Made by a program: the position numbers and the translations under genes. Shown piece after piece: positions 16,392-24,660 of a stretch of DNA of 44,061 nt (position 1 is its first letter; every line of letters starts with the position of its first letter). Source of the DNA: HGM12713 sp045593725 (GTDB lineage: Bacteria; Bacillota; Clostridia; Oscillospirales; CAG-272); the NCBI GenBank assembly GCA_045593725.1, contig JAZNXE010000025.1:1-44061 (forward strand), read 5' to 3'. Under the pieces are notes generated by a model, which was not told the origin of the DNA, ran no database searches, and saw only the letters and a list, made by a program, of their open reading frames with translations.

Positions 16392-18893
16392 ATGAAAAAA
16401 AGATACAGCGTACGCGGAATGAGCTGCGCGGCGTGTGTAGCGCACGTAGAGCACGCGGCACAAAGCGTTTGCAAAAAAGAAAATATAGCTGTAAGCCTTA
16501 TGACCAATTCCTTAACCGTTACGGTGGAGGAGGGTGCTGACGAGGAAAAGCTCTATCTTTCGCTCAAAAAGGCACTTAAGGGCGCGGGATACACGCTGGA
16601 GAGGGACGGCGGAGAGAAAAAAAGAGATATCGCCCGTGAGGAGCTTCGCGCGGGGCTGCGAAGGCTCATAATATCGGCTGTGATAACCCTCGTTCTTATG
16701 ACAGTGGCAATGGGTCATATGATAGGAATACCCATGCCCGACCTGCTTCTTGAGCACGGATATTTATTCGGGCTGTTGCAGCTTATCCTGACTCTCCCCG
16801 TAGTAATAATAAATTTCAGATTTTTTAAAAGCGGCTTTTCCGCCCTCTTCCGAGGTGCGCCTAATATGGATACTCTCATAGCCATAGGAGCCTCGGCATC
16901 GGTGATATACGGATGCGTAGCCATTGGCTTTATGCTTTACGGAGAAGCAGTAGGAGATATGGCGCTTGTTCACAGCTATCTTCACAACCTTTATTTTGAG
17001 GGAGCGGCTATGATACTCACTCTGGTCACTCTTGGAAAAACACTTGAGGGCAGGGCGAGAGCCAACGCCGCGGGGGCAGTGAGCAGTCTTGCGGCAATGC
17101 TTCCCGACAGCGCCTCTGTCCTTCGCGACGGTGAATTTCGCGAGATACCCGTATCCGAGATAGCGGTAGGGGATATAGTGGAGATAAAGGCTGGAGAAAC
17201 GGCCGCCGTTGACGGAGAGGTCATAGAGGGAAGCGGAGCTATGAACGAAGCCGCTATAAGCGGAGAGAGCATACCCATTGAAAAGGGGATCGGAGATAAG
17301 GTAAGAGCGGTCTGCACTCTGCAAAGCGGATATCTAAGAATAAGAGCCGAGCAGGTGGGCAAGGATACCTCTTTGGCAAGGATAATAGGACTTCTGGAGG
17401 ATGCCGCCGCATCAAAAGCGCCCATAGCCAGAGTCGCCGACAGAGTAAGCGCCGTGTTCGTACCCATTGTAATGGCGGTATCGGTGATTACCGCCATAGT
17501 ATGGATAATAGCCACCGCTGACCTGAGAGCGGCGTTTAACTGCGCGGTGTCGGTGCTTGTGATTTCCTGTCCCTGCGCTCTGGGACTTGCCACTCCTACC
17601 GCTATAACCGTTGGCACTGGGAGAGGTGCTAAGCTGGGCATACTCATAAAGAGCGCTGAGGCGCTGGAAAATCTCGGCTCAATTAGATTTTTCCTCACAG
17701 ATAAAACGGGCACTCTCACCGAGGGAAAGCCCCGTGTAACCGATATTATAGAGATAGACGGAGAGCGCGGTGAGCTATTGAGAATAGCCTATGCCGCCGA
17801 GTCGCGCTCGGCGCATCCCTTAGCCGCCGCGGTGTGTAAAAAGGCGGAGGAGGAAGGATTTTTCGCTCTTGAGGATACCGAGGTACAGGAGCTTGAAACG
17901 GTTACGGGTAAAGGAATAAGAATGACCCTTCGGCACAAGGGGGAGAGCAAGCTCTGCCTTGTGGGAAACGCGGCTCTTCTTGAAGAAAACAACACAAAAT
18001 TAAGTGATGAGAACCGCTCAATCTTAGAGTCCCTTGAGGACGGCGGCAAGAGTGCCGTGTGCGTGACTCTGGGAGAGAGATTGCTTGGTATCATAGGCAT
18101 TTGGGACGCCCCCGCTCCCCACAGCGCACAGGCTATAAGAGAGCTTAAGAAAATGGGGATAACCCCCATTATGCTTACGGGGGACAACGAGCGCGCGGCG
18201 CGCTCTGTCGGCTCTGCCTGTCATATTGAGGAGTGCCACGCAAGGCTTCTGCCGGAGGATAAGGAGCGGCTTATCAGAGAGTTTTCACAGCAGGGAAGAA
18301 CGGCTATGGTGGGTGACGGAATAAACGACGCTCCCGCTCTTGCCTCTGCCCACGTGGGAATAGCCATAGGCGCGGGTACTGAGGTGGCAATAGACTCTGC
18401 CGACGTAGTGCTCTCAAAAAGCTCTCTGTGTGACGCGGTGACCGCAATAAGCCTTTCAAGGGCTACTATTGCCACTATAAAGGAAAATCTTTTCTGGGCG
18501 CTTATTTACAACGCCGTATGCATTCCCGTAGCGGCGGGAGTGCTCAGCCCAATAGGCTTTACTCTCTCACCAATGCTTGCCTCGGCGGCAATGTCGCTGT
18601 CATCGGTCTGCGTGGTGCTTAATTCAATCAGACTCAGATATAAGAAAATATATATAAACAAAGAGGAGGACAGTGATATGTTCGGGAAGACAAAAACAAT
18701 AGCGTTTACAGTAGAGGGGATGATGTGCAATAATTGCAAGGCGCACGTCGAAAAGGCGGTTCTCGGCGTAAAGGGCGTTAAGAGTGTAGAAGCTGCGCTT
18801 GATACTAAGACGGTCACTGTGACCGCAAAGGAAAGCGTGTCCGAGGAATCCGTAAAGGCAGCAGTCGCATCCGCGGGATATAAGGTTAGTTAA
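16392..18893 (+). CDS. copA: Copper-exporting P-type ATPase with C-terminal CopZ-like domain
   Basis: This P1B ATPase pumps Cu(I) out of the cytoplasm. The 833 residues comprise an N-terminal heavy-metal domain (C12-A-A-C15), the transmembrane region, the metal-site motif CPC (393-395), phosphorylation motif DKTGT (D437), the nucleotide-domain HP motif (SRSAHPLA), the hinge GDGINDAP (641 on), and a second heavy-metal domain at the C-terminus with C779-N-N-C782. A C-terminal metal domain is unusual for CopA. Its sequence begins at an in-frame ATG (18678) that has its own AGGAGG site, as if copZ had been joined to copA. AGGAG precedes the main ATG. No copper regulator gene is nearby. Confidence 0.95.
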   Translation: MKKRYSVRGMSCAACVAHVEHAAQSVCKKENIAVSLMTNSLTVTVEEGADEEKLYLSLKKALKGAGYTLERDGGEKKRDIAREELRAGLRRLIISAVITLVLMTVAMGHMIGIPMPDLLLEHGYLFGLLQLILTLPVVIINFRFFKSGFSALFRGAPNMDTLIAIGASASVIYGCVAIGFMLYGEAVGDMALVHSYLHNLYFEGAAMILTLVTLGKTLEGRARANAAGAVSSLAAMLPDSASVLRDGEFREIPVSEIAVGDIVEIKAGETAAVDGEVIEGSGAMNEAAISGESIPIEKGIGDKVRAVCTLQSGYLRIRAEQVGKDTSLARIIGLLEDAAASKAPIARVADRVSAVFVPIVMAVSVITAIVWIIATADLRAAFNCAVSVLVISCPCALGLATPTAITVGTGRGAKLGILIKSAEALENLGSIRFFLTDKTGTLTEGKPRVTDIIEIDGERGELLRIAYAAESRSAHPLAAAVCKKAEEEGFFALEDTEVQELETVTGKGIRMTLRHKGESKLCLVGNAALLEENNTKLSDENRSILESLEDGGKSAVCVTLGERLLGIIGIWDAPAPHSAQAIRELKKMGITPIMLTGDNERAARSVGSACHIEECHARLLPEDKERLIREFSQQGRTAMVGDGINDAPALASAHVGIAIGAGTEVAIDSADVVLSKSSLCDAVTAISLSRATIATIKENLFWALIYNAVCIPVAAGVLSPIGFTLSPMLASAAMSLSSVCVVLNSIRLRYKKIYINKEEDSDMFGKTKTIAFTVEGMMCNNCKAHVEKAVLGVKGVKSVEAALDTKTVTVTAKESVSEESVKAAVASAGYKVS
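18664..18893 (+). other. copZ: Internal ribosome-binding site and possible free CopZ product
   Basis: Inside copA, AGGAGG (18664-18669) lies 8 bp before an in-frame ATG (18678-18680). Translation from there would give a 71-residue protein with the MxCxxC metal site (MMCNNC), the size of the chaperone CopZ. Whether the internal start is used cannot be seen from sequence. Confidence 0.6.
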
Positions 18894-18897
18894 AATA

Positions 18898-19050
18898 GTT
18901 AGAATTATATACGATTTTTCCACCTTTCTTAGAAGAAAGGTGGAGTCAAAGAACTTCTTGGGGGTTTTATTATAAGGGTTCGCACGAACCCAATTATGAA
19001 AGTTTTGGTCGAGCTTTTTCAAAAGCTCGTGGGTTCTTAAGGCAACGCCC
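18898..19050 (+). repeat. Family A hairpin repeat, copy 7
   Basis: It starts 4 bp after the copA stop with the GTTAGAATTATA box. H1 is at 18920-18943 (CCACCTTTCTT), then AAAGAACTTC, the CGCACGAACC segment, H2 and H3. The 107-bp element copy 2 interrupts what follows. Confidence 0.85.
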
Positions 19051-19061
19051 TTGACACAGCC

Positions 19062-19168
19062 ATCGGTCAAAAGTATAGTCGTCTTTGGTACTGCCGTACC
19101 CAATACTCCTTACTTTTTCCTATTTGAGTGACGGCTTTATCGCCCTCAGGGCGCGCCGTCCCACAAAT
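19062..19168 (-). repeat. 107-bp structured repeat (element B), copy 2
   Basis: This is a full 107-bp copy on the minus strand. P1 is ATTTG/CAAAT with GACGGC/GCCGTC. The middle helix here is AAAAGTA/TACTTTT instead of AAAAGCA/TGCTTTT, a compensatory change. P3 is TTGGGTAC/GTACCAA with loop GGCA. The internal loop AGGAGTA/GACGACTA is conserved. Confidence 0.9.
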
Positions 19169-19169
19169 C

Positions 19170-19280
19170 CTTTGAAAAAGGTGGACGAAAACTTTCATAC
19201 TTTTGGTTTATGCGAACCTTTAAACCCTCCAAGAAGTTTTTTGGGCGACTTTTTTTCAAAAAAGTCGCGAAAAACCTAAC
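19170..19280 (-). repeat. Family A hairpin repeat, copy 8
   Basis: On the minus strand, H1 at 19245-19268 has the stem GCGACTTTTTT/AAAAAAGTCGC, another stem version that keeps pairing and the 24-bp length. With copy 7 it forms inverted ends around the 107-bp element in the gap between copA and the small membrane protein gene. Confidence 0.75.
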
Positions 19281-19293
19281 AAGCTCTATCTAA

Positions 19294-19563
19294 TCAAACA
19301 AAAAACGCTACGCAAAAGCCTATAATCACCCCTATAACCAGCAGGGCGACCGACCACAAAAATCTGCGAAATCTTCCCCTAGTCCCTCTCCTCGGACGCT
19401 TGATATCCATCTCGGCGAGTATCCTGTTTGCCTCCGCCAGCATATCCTTTTCCTCCTGCTTTTTCTGCTTCACGTCGCTTCTCAGCACAAAACAGGCGCT
19501 CTCGTAAAGTCGGTTGTTCTCAAGCTTTAATACCACCATCTGTTTGTTTATTCCCTTTATCAT
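19294..19563 (-). CDS. Small membrane protein of unknown function
   Basis: I do not recognise this 89-residue protein. The first 50 residues are soluble and likely helical (KQKKQEEKDMLAEANRIL). A highly basic stretch (KRPRRGTRGRFRRF) follows, then a single C-terminal transmembrane helix, giving a tail-anchored layout with the N-terminus in the cytoplasm. GGAGG precedes ATG 19563. It is divergent from abrB, whose promoter region it shares (227 bp). The call as a gene rests on the good ribosome-binding site and the clear membrane segment; function is unknown. Confidence 0.7.
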   Translation of the reverse strand: MIKGINKQMVVLKLENNRLYESACFVLRSDVKQKKQEEKDMLAEANRILAEMDIKRPRRGTRGRFRRFLWSVALLVIGVIIGFCVAFFV

Positions 19564-19673
19564 TTTCCATACCTCCTTTGTCTTTCTCTATCTATTTTCT
19601 CCCAAGACAAGCAAAAAATTCTCCATTAATAAAACAAATATGGAAATTTTTTGAAATTTTTTCTCTACACCTA

Positions 19674-19702
19674 TTGACAAATTCTTCCATTTGTCGTATA
19701 AT
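19674..19702 (+). promoter_or_regulatory. abrB promoter with overlapping inverted repeat
   Basis: TTGACA (19674-19679), 17 bp, TATAAT (19697-19702). An inverted repeat TTTGTC/GACAAA with additional TGTCGT/ACGACA arms spans the -10 (19690-19720), a likely operator, possibly for AbrB itself. Confidence 0.75.
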
Positions 19703-19790
19703 ATATATGACAAACGACAGGAGCCGACCTATTGTGTGGGCAAACGCGGTCGAAAAAGAAAAAATACAGGTTATAAAAGGAGAAAAAAAG

Positions 19791-20036
19791 ATGAAATCAA
19801 CAGGTGTAGTACGCAAGGTAGATGAATTAGGAAGAATAGTTCTTCCCATCGAGATAAGAAAGATACTGGATATAAACCAGAAGGACGCTATCGAGATATT
19901 TACGGATGAGAACAGAATAATCCTCCAGAAATATCAGCCCGCCTGCACCTTCTGCAGCAACGCCTCGGACATAGTTTACTTCAACGGCAAGCGCGTGTGC
20001 GTTTCCTGCATAGAGAAGCTCAAGCAGCAGTTTTGA
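19791..20036 (+). CDS. abrB: AbrB family transition-state regulator with zinc ribbon
   Basis: This is a DNA-binding global regulator of the AbrB/SpoVT swapped-hairpin type, which in Firmicutes holds back stationary-phase genes. It has 81 residues, starting MKSTGVVRKVDELGRIVLP, the classical AbrB N-terminus. The C-terminal part has four cysteines (C52, C55, C70, C73) forming a probable zinc ribbon, common in clostridial AbrB. AGGAG precedes ATG 19791. An upstream in-frame extension has no ribosome-binding site and spans the promoter, so it was rejected. It is a single-gene unit with its own promoter and a strong terminator. Confidence 0.93.
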   Translation: MKSTGVVRKVDELGRIVLPIEIRKILDINQKDAIEIFTDENRIILQKYQPACTFCSNASDIVYFNGKRVCVSCIEKLKQQF

Positions 20037-20054
20037 GCAAAGGCACATACCTGC

Positions 20055-20089
20055 AAAAACGACCCTTCAGTTACAGAAGGGTCGTTTTT
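20055..20089 (+). terminator. abrB terminator
   Basis: AAAAACGACCCTTC pairs with GAAGGGTCGTTTTT around a short loop, with T on both strands, so it also serves the convergent gene at 20104. Confidence 0.9.
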
Positions 20090-20103
20090 CTATCTCATAA
20101 AGC

Positions 20104-21051
20104 TTAATTTCTATTTAATTCGTATTTTGTAAGAAAGAAGGACGCCACAAATCCAAGAACGCCAAGGACTCCTCCGCTTATAAGGTCGCCCACGGGGCTT
20201 TTCCCCGCCGCCCACAGGGTATATATCTCCCACATATCGGGATTGAGGAACATAGAAAGTATAGAGCCGAAGGACAGCCCCACCACCAAAAAGAAGGTAG
20301 CCGCGCGGCGCTTCTCGATTATTCTTGAAAATATCCTTGATATAAGGACTATTCCCCCTAAAAATCCGCCGCCGATACACAGATACAGACCAATCACCGC
20401 AGGATTTTCCAGAATGTAGTCAAGATGCAGGCTGTTAAGTATGGGTTTGAACTGACCGCACGCCATAAGTATTGCCGTTGCGCTGAGCCCGGGAATTATC
20501 TGTGTCGCCGATACCACCGCCCCAAGGGGGATATACAGCAAAAAGAGGTATGGAGGAAAGGCGGTAAAGCTCTCCTCTCCCACGGTTGCCGAGCCGAGAA
20601 GTATAGACACAGCTCCCACGCATATAGGGATAAGCACACCCAGCGCCATCAGTCCTCCCCTTCCAAGGCTCGTCCTCTCCCCCTTTATCTCGGCGGTAAG
20701 GGCGGGGATGGCGCCTATCATCAAGCCCGCGAAAAGGCAGACTACCGTAAACATATATTTACCGAAGACCCTCTGTATAACCAAAAATCCGCCCAAAAAG
20801 CCCAGAGCCGCTCCTATTCCTATGGGAATAAGATAGAGCAGGCAGCGGCGAAAATCGTTGAAAATATTTCCGATGGCGTAAAGCAGAGCGGCATACATCC
20901 CGAATATTATTGCCACCGTCGAGCCACTTACTCCCGGCACTATCACCGCCAGACCAATAAATACCCCAAGCAGCAAGGCGAGCGCAAAGCTTTTCGCGTC
21001 GTGCTTCTTCAAGGGACATTGGGTAACGCTTTTAACTTCCTTTTCCATCAT
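20104..21051 (-). CDS. DUF368 membrane protein, polyprenyl-phosphate transporter type (PopT)
   Basis: This is a polytopic membrane protein of 315 residues. The N-terminal signature PGVSGSTVAIIFGMY and the repeated IIPGLSATAIL half are the DUF368 hallmarks. Members of this family (PopT) recycle undecaprenyl phosphate across the membrane for cell-wall synthesis; this follows from family knowledge, not from this window. About eight hydrophobic segments are visible. The start ATG 21051 overlaps the end of the upstream hydrolase gene by 4 bp, so the two are translationally coupled. It ends at the shared terminator with abrB. Confidence 0.9.
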   Translation of the reverse strand: MMEKEVKSVTQCPLKKHDAKSFALALLLGVFIGLAVIVPGVSGSTVAIIFGMYAALLYAIGNIFNDFRRCLLYLIPIGIGAALGFLGGFLVIQRVFGKYMFTVVCLFAGLMIGAIPALTAEIKGERTSLGRGGLMALGVLIPICVGAVSILLGSATVGEESFTAFPPYLFLLYIPLGAVVSATQIIPGLSATAILMACGQFKPILNSLHLDYILENPAVIGLYLCIGGGFLGGIVLISRIFSRIIEKRRAATFFLVVGLSFGSILSMFLNPDMWEIYTLWAAGKSPVGDLISGGVLGVLGFVASFFLTKYELNRN

Positions 21052-22169
21052 TCCTTCTCCGTTTTAGTCTGTTTTATATTCTTTTTCCCGAGGACAAGAG
21101 AGATGCATTTAATAAGCTGCGCTCTCGCCTCGTTATCCATGGCATTCCACGCCTTTACTATCTTCTTTTTGTCGGCGTTAAGGTCGGACAGAGTTTTCGC
21201 GTTGGTAGAGCTAAGAGCATCAAAAAGCTCGTCAACAAAACGCTCTCTCTCGGACGGCTCTATCTCGGAGAGCCAGCTCTTCAGGGATGAGTCTATAAGT
21301 CGGCTCTCGGCATCCACCTCGTCAAGGTGGATAAAGCTCCCCCCCATTACCGCCCAGGTGAGTCCGTTGTGCTGGAGCAGACCCGTAGTGGTGCTTTTGA
21401 CCACCGTATAACGCTCCTCGTGCTCAAGAAGCATGCCCACCACCGAGCTTTGAGGCACGAGGGTATGCACTCTCCCGCTCACCGACAGATAGTCCTCGCT
21501 CTCTATAAAATCCTTATCAAAGCCGGGACCGTCGTTATTATATACCGCCTCTATACGCTCCTTGGTCGCCTCACACGCCTTTGCTGCGGCATATACCGCA
21601 AGGTTTCCCCCCTTGCTGTGTCCGCCCACGTAGAGCCTGCCGTCGGTGTGCCGCGCTATCTCCTCAAGATAGAGCAGCGCCTCGGTCTGGGCGGGTACGG
21701 GGTGCATAAAGCTCATATTAAAATTTTCCTTCCAGCCTACAAGAGTGTCGTCTGTTCCGCGAAAAGCCACAAAGGTGTCACCGCCCGGAAGTAAAAAGGT
21801 CACAGCCGAGAATTGCTTTTGCTCCTCGTCGCATATTCGGTTGACGAAGCAAACGGGACGCGCCAGACCAAAGCGAGCGGTCTTGGAGCTTCTCGCCAGA
21901 AGAGTAACTATCTCTCTTGGAATTATAAGCCCTATGCTTTTGATAGTCCCCTGCTGCGCCTTAAGATAGCTTCTGGTTACACTCAAAAGCATGGGAGAGC
22001 GCTTTCCCTTGGGGAACTCCTCGGGGACTACCCCTGAAAAATCTATATAGCTCAGCATTGACAGTATAAGACTATCTACCTCACAGAGGGGGACGCTCTC
22101 AAAGGGAAGGTCGCCGCGCCAGTTGAGATAATCGTAAAGACCCCGTGTCTGCTCAGCTCTCTCTCCCAT
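21048..22169 (-). CDS. DUF2974 (Mbeg1-like) alpha/beta-hydrolase
   Basis: This is a 373-residue protein of the DUF2974 family. It has the lipase-like nucleophile elbow GGHSKGG (Ser185) and the earlier VAFRGTDD strand, both typical. Such proteins are predicted cytosolic hydrolases with unknown substrates; an acyl ester is a reasonable guess. The N-terminus YDYLNWRGDLPF is the conserved family start. It overlaps the DUF368 gene by 4 bp and follows the DUF6472 gene by 20 bp. All lie on the minus strand with ruvX and cca, suggesting one operon from cca down to DUF368. Confidence 0.88.
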   Translation of the reverse strand: MGERAEQTRGLYDYLNWRGDLPFESVPLCEVDSLILSMLSYIDFSGVVPEEFPKGKRSPMLLSVTRSYLKAQQGTIKSIGLIIPREIVTLLARSSKTARFGLARPVCFVNRICDEEQKQFSAVTFLLPGGDTFVAFRGTDDTLVGWKENFNMSFMHPVPAQTEALLYLEEIARHTDGRLYVGGHSKGGNLAVYAAAKACEATKERIEAVYNNDGPGFDKDFIESEDYLSVSGRVHTLVPQSSVVGMLLEHEERYTVVKSTTTGLLQHNGLTWAVMGGSFIHLDEVDAESRLIDSSLKSWLSEIEPSERERFVDELFDALSSTNAKTLSDLNADKKKIVKAWNAMDNEARAQLIKCISLVLGKKNIKQTKTEKE

Positions 22170-22189
22170 ACTGACCCTCCTTCAAAAAA

Positions 22190-22378
22190 CTAAATCTGCT
22201 TATGTACGCTCTTGTACTCGTCGTAATAGCGGTAATAGGGGCAGCTCTGCGTGTTTCTGCCCAAAAAATCAAGCATTTCGTCCTGATCGAGATTTACGTC
22301 ACAAACGTAAGCGTCAAGCTCCTCGTCGTAATCGTAAAACTCACAGGTCTCGCAGTTTTTAGGTAATTTTCCCGACAT
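22190..22378 (-). CDS. DUF6472 family small cysteine protein
   Basis: A 62-residue acidic protein with four cysteines (C9, C12, C26, C46) that probably bind a metal. The pattern NCETCEFYDYDEELDAYVC and the later SCPYYRYYDEY match a short family common next to cell-division and repair genes in Clostridia (DUF6472). Function is unknown. It is placed 9 bp after ruvX. Confidence 0.8.
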   Translation of the reverse strand: MSGKLPKNCETCEFYDYDEELDAYVCDVNLDQDEMLDFLGRNTQSCPYYRYYDEYKSVHKQI

Positions 22379-22387
22379 ATTTTTTCC

Positions 22388-22879
22388 TCAGCTCATATAT
22401 TTAAGCCTGTCAAGGCAGTTTTGAAGTATTATCTGCGCCGACAGGGTGTCAATAACCGTCTTTCTCTTTTTTCCGCGGGTGTTCGTTTCGTTAAGATAGC
22501 GAGAGGCGGTCATTGTGGTCATTCTCTCGTCAAACATTGCAACGGGAAGCCCCGCTTGAGCCTTAAGCAGACAGGCAAATTTTCGGCATCTCGCCGCTCT
22601 GCCGCCCTCGCTGCCGTCCATATTTACAGGCAGACCTACTATAATAGCAGCCACCCTCTGCTCACGGGCAATCTCTGCTACCGCATCCACGGTCTTTTCT
22701 ATTCCGCCGGGGCTGACGTAGCCTATTCCCGAGGCAAGAAAGCGGGACACGTCACAAAGAGCAAGACCCGTGCGGGTGTCGCCGAAATCCACCGACAGCA
22801 GCTTCCCCGCGGTGGCTTTTATCACCGCCAGAGTATCCAGCTCTATATCTTCTAATCTAATTGTATCGTTTTCGGGCAT
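22388..22879 (-). CDS. ruvX: RuvX/YqgF family Holliday-junction resolvase-like nuclease
   Basis: This is an RNase H-fold protein of 163 residues involved in 16S rRNA 5' end maturation and/or Holliday-junction resolution. Acidic catalytic positions are visible: D31 in SVDFGDTRTG, the DER motif at 117-119, and D144 in VIDTLSAQIIL. The usual IIVGLPVNMDG block lies near residue 79. The N-terminus has about 25 extra residues before the core, so the true start could be slightly later. It begins 2 bp after the cca stop. Confidence 0.92.
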   Translation of the reverse strand: MPENDTIRLEDIELDTLAVIKATAGKLLSVDFGDTRTGLALCDVSRFLASGIGYVSPGGIEKTVDAVAEIAREQRVAAIIVGLPVNMDGSEGGRAARCRKFACLLKAQAGLPVAMFDERMTTMTASRYLNETNTRGKKRKTVIDTLSAQIILQNCLDRLKYMS

Positions 22880-22881
22880 TT

Positions 22882-24081
22882 TTATTCCCCTTCTATATGT
22901 TTTTTCGCAAGACTCAACAGGCTTTCCTTGGTGTTGAGCGCAGGATTTTCCATAACCGCGTCAAGCAGACAGTGCAGAGTCTTGCCTATCTCCCTGCCTT
23001 TTATTCCAAGAGATGCCAGCTCTTTGCCGTCAATGGCAAGCTCACCCAGAGTCACGGGAGCGCGATTGCTCTCCACCAAGGTCACAGCCGACTCGCCCGA
23101 CACGCCGAGAAGCACCGACGCGCGAGCAGCAAAGAGCGACAGCTCACCTATGCGGGAGCGAAGCAAAGCCGCGTCCACGGGCGTTTTTATGACCGTATAC
23201 GCTTCCCGCGCAATAGCCAAAGCTCCGCTTTTTTGTCTGTTGGAGCATTTCAGAGAGTTCAGCACCCCTCGGGCTGCCTCGCCCTCCGCCTCGCAAAGGA
23301 AAAATCCAAGTCGAGCCGTGTCACAGGGGGGCATAGACTCCAAAAGTGAAAATATTTTGTCGCTGGGCGTATAGCCGGGCGACGGGTAGCCAAGGATATC
23401 CAGCTCCCTCATCAGGCGCAGAGCGCGGCAAGGCCGGGGTGAGCAGAGTAGACGGATAAACTCAGCGCCTATTCTCTCTCGCGCGATATTTTTAAGTCCC
23501 CCTCGGCAGCTGTAAGCGCCTCTTTGAGTATCAGAATCAATGGAAAAGCCAAGCTGAGCAGAAAAGCGAAAGGCTCGCATTATACGCAAGGCGTCCTCCC
23601 AAAATCGTTTTTCGGGTTCTCCCACAGCTCTTATTATTCTGCTCTCAAGGTCGCTCCTGCCGCCAAAAAGGTCAATAAGCCCTGTCTTTGGGCTGTATGC
23701 CATAGCGTTTACCGTAAAATCCCGTCGGGATAAATCATCCTCCACAGAGCACGTAAAGCTCACGCTGTCGGGACGGCGGCTGTCGGTATAGCTTCCGTCA
23801 ACTCGGAATGTAGTCAGCTCAATAGGCTGTCCCTCCGATATAGCCGTCACCGTGCCGTGCTTCAGCCCGGTTGGTATAGTTCGGAAGCCGCTAAGTATCC
23901 TCAGGGTATCCTCGGGCTGGCAGGACACCGCCATATCATAGTCGTGAGGCTCCTTTCCCAGAAGCGCGTCGCGGACGCACCCCCCCACGATATAGACCTC
24001 CTCTCCGGCATCCCAAAGGGGGCGCATAACCGCCAGAGCGTATTCGGGGATATTTATATGAATATCTTTTATATTGTTCAT
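22882..24081 (-). CDS. cca: CCA tRNA nucleotidyltransferase
   Basis: This enzyme adds or repairs the CCA end of tRNAs. It has 399 residues. The head domain has GGCVRDALLG and the metal-binding DYD (D47, D49), followed by the RRDFTVNAMAY block that binds the ribose and the DLFGG segment. The C-terminal half is the helical tail. It could be a CC-adding or A-adding specialist, but the length suits a full enzyme. It is first in the minus-strand operon; no promoter was identified upstream, where repeats begin at about 24150. Confidence 0.93.
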   Translation of the reverse strand: MNNIKDIHINIPEYALAVMRPLWDAGEEVYIVGGCVRDALLGKEPHDYDMAVSCQPEDTLRILSGFRTIPTGLKHGTVTAISEGQPIELTTFRVDGSYTDSRRPDSVSFTCSVEDDLSRRDFTVNAMAYSPKTGLIDLFGGRSDLESRIIRAVGEPEKRFWEDALRIMRAFRFSAQLGFSIDSDTQRGAYSCRGGLKNIARERIGAEFIRLLCSPRPCRALRLMRELDILGYPSPGYTPSDKIFSLLESMPPCDTARLGFFLCEAEGEAARGVLNSLKCSNRQKSGALAIAREAYTVIKTPVDAALLRSRIGELSLFAARASVLLGVSGESAVTLVESNRAPVTLGELAIDGKELASLGIKGREIGKTLHCLLDAVMENPALNTKESLLSLAKKHIEGE

Positions 24082-24157
24082 TATCCTTACCCCCTTAATT
24101 TCTTCCCGTATTATTATACACCATTTTCATACCCTTGTCAATCGTAGTTGGGGTAGT

Positions 24158-24206
24158 TGTTAGCACAAACCAAAGCAGGAAAGTTTTGGTCGAGCTTTTT
24201 CAAAAG
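24158..24206 (+). repeat. Family A fragment (GCACAAACCAA to H2 stem)
   Basis: A remnant of family A running from GCACAAACC through TTTTGGTCGAGCTTTTTC. It is cut in the second arm of H2 by the 107-bp element copy 3. Confidence 0.75.
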
Positions 24207-24313
24207 ATTTGTGGGGCGGCGCGCCCTGAGGGCGATAAAGCCGCCACTCAAATAGGAAAAAGCAAGGAGTATAGGACACGGCAGTGTCATAGACGACTAT
24301 GCTTTTGACCGAA
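24207..24313 (+). repeat. 107-bp structured repeat (element B), copy 3
   Basis: A full 107 bp. P1 is GGCGGC/GCCGCC where others have GACGGC/GCCGTC, a compensatory pair. The AAAAGCA/TGCTTTT helix is present. P3 is GGACAC/GTGTC with loop GGCA. Internal loop AGGAGTA/GACGACTA. Confidence 0.9.
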
Positions 24314-24530
24314 CGTGAAGCCGTCGCAACGGGCGAAATACCCTACGCTTCAAATAGCGCAGGAGAGGGTGAATTTGAACGGCAAGCCGTTCAAAGAGGG
24401 AGAACCCTCGCCGGGGGCTTTGAGAGGAAGCGCGCCCAGTGGTCGATGAAGCTTCCTTTCAAAGAGGAAAAAACAAGGAGGATAGGACACGACAGTGGCA
24501 TAAACGACTATGTTTTTGACCGTCTCTCCC
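24314..24530 (-). repeat. Family A distal part (D segment), interrupted by element B copy 4
   Basis: The minus strand contains GAAGCGTAGGG, a TTGAACGGC hairpin and the GGGAGAACCC/GGGTTCTCCC hairpin. Its last arm is split between 24417 and 24525 by a 107-bp element. Confidence 0.75.
24418..24524 (+). repeat. 107-bp structured repeat (element B), copy 4 (divergent)
   Basis: It has exactly 107 bp, but many bases differ from the other copies. P1 is CTTTG/CAAAG and GGAAGC/GCTTCC, the middle helix AAAAACA/TGTTTTT, and P3 GGACAC/GTGGC with loop GACA. Every paired change is matched on the other arm except one in P3. It sits inside the D hairpin after GGGGG and before TCTCCC. Confidence 0.9.
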
Positions 24531-24561
24531 AATAAACCAATTCAAAATCAAAAACGATTTT

Positions 24562-24585
24562 CCACCTTTATTTCGTGAAAGGCGG
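24562..24585 (+). repeat. Eroded family A H1 hairpin
   Basis: AAACGATTTT is followed by CCACCTTTATTTCGTGAAAGGCGG, an H1 with broken pairs. The 579-bp gap between cca and fakA holds no gene, only these repeats and the fakA terminator. Confidence 0.55.
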
Positions 24586-24611
24586 AACCCGTGCGCGACG
24601 ATACCCACAAT

Positions 24612-24651
24612 AAAAACCACCTCAGCTATCCTTTTAAGATAGCCAAGGTGG
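24612..24651 (-). terminator. fakA terminator
   Basis: On the minus strand CCACCTTGGCTATC pairs with GATAGCTGAGGTGG and is followed by TTTTTATT. Confidence 0.9.
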
Positions 24652-24660
24652 CCTTTTGTT

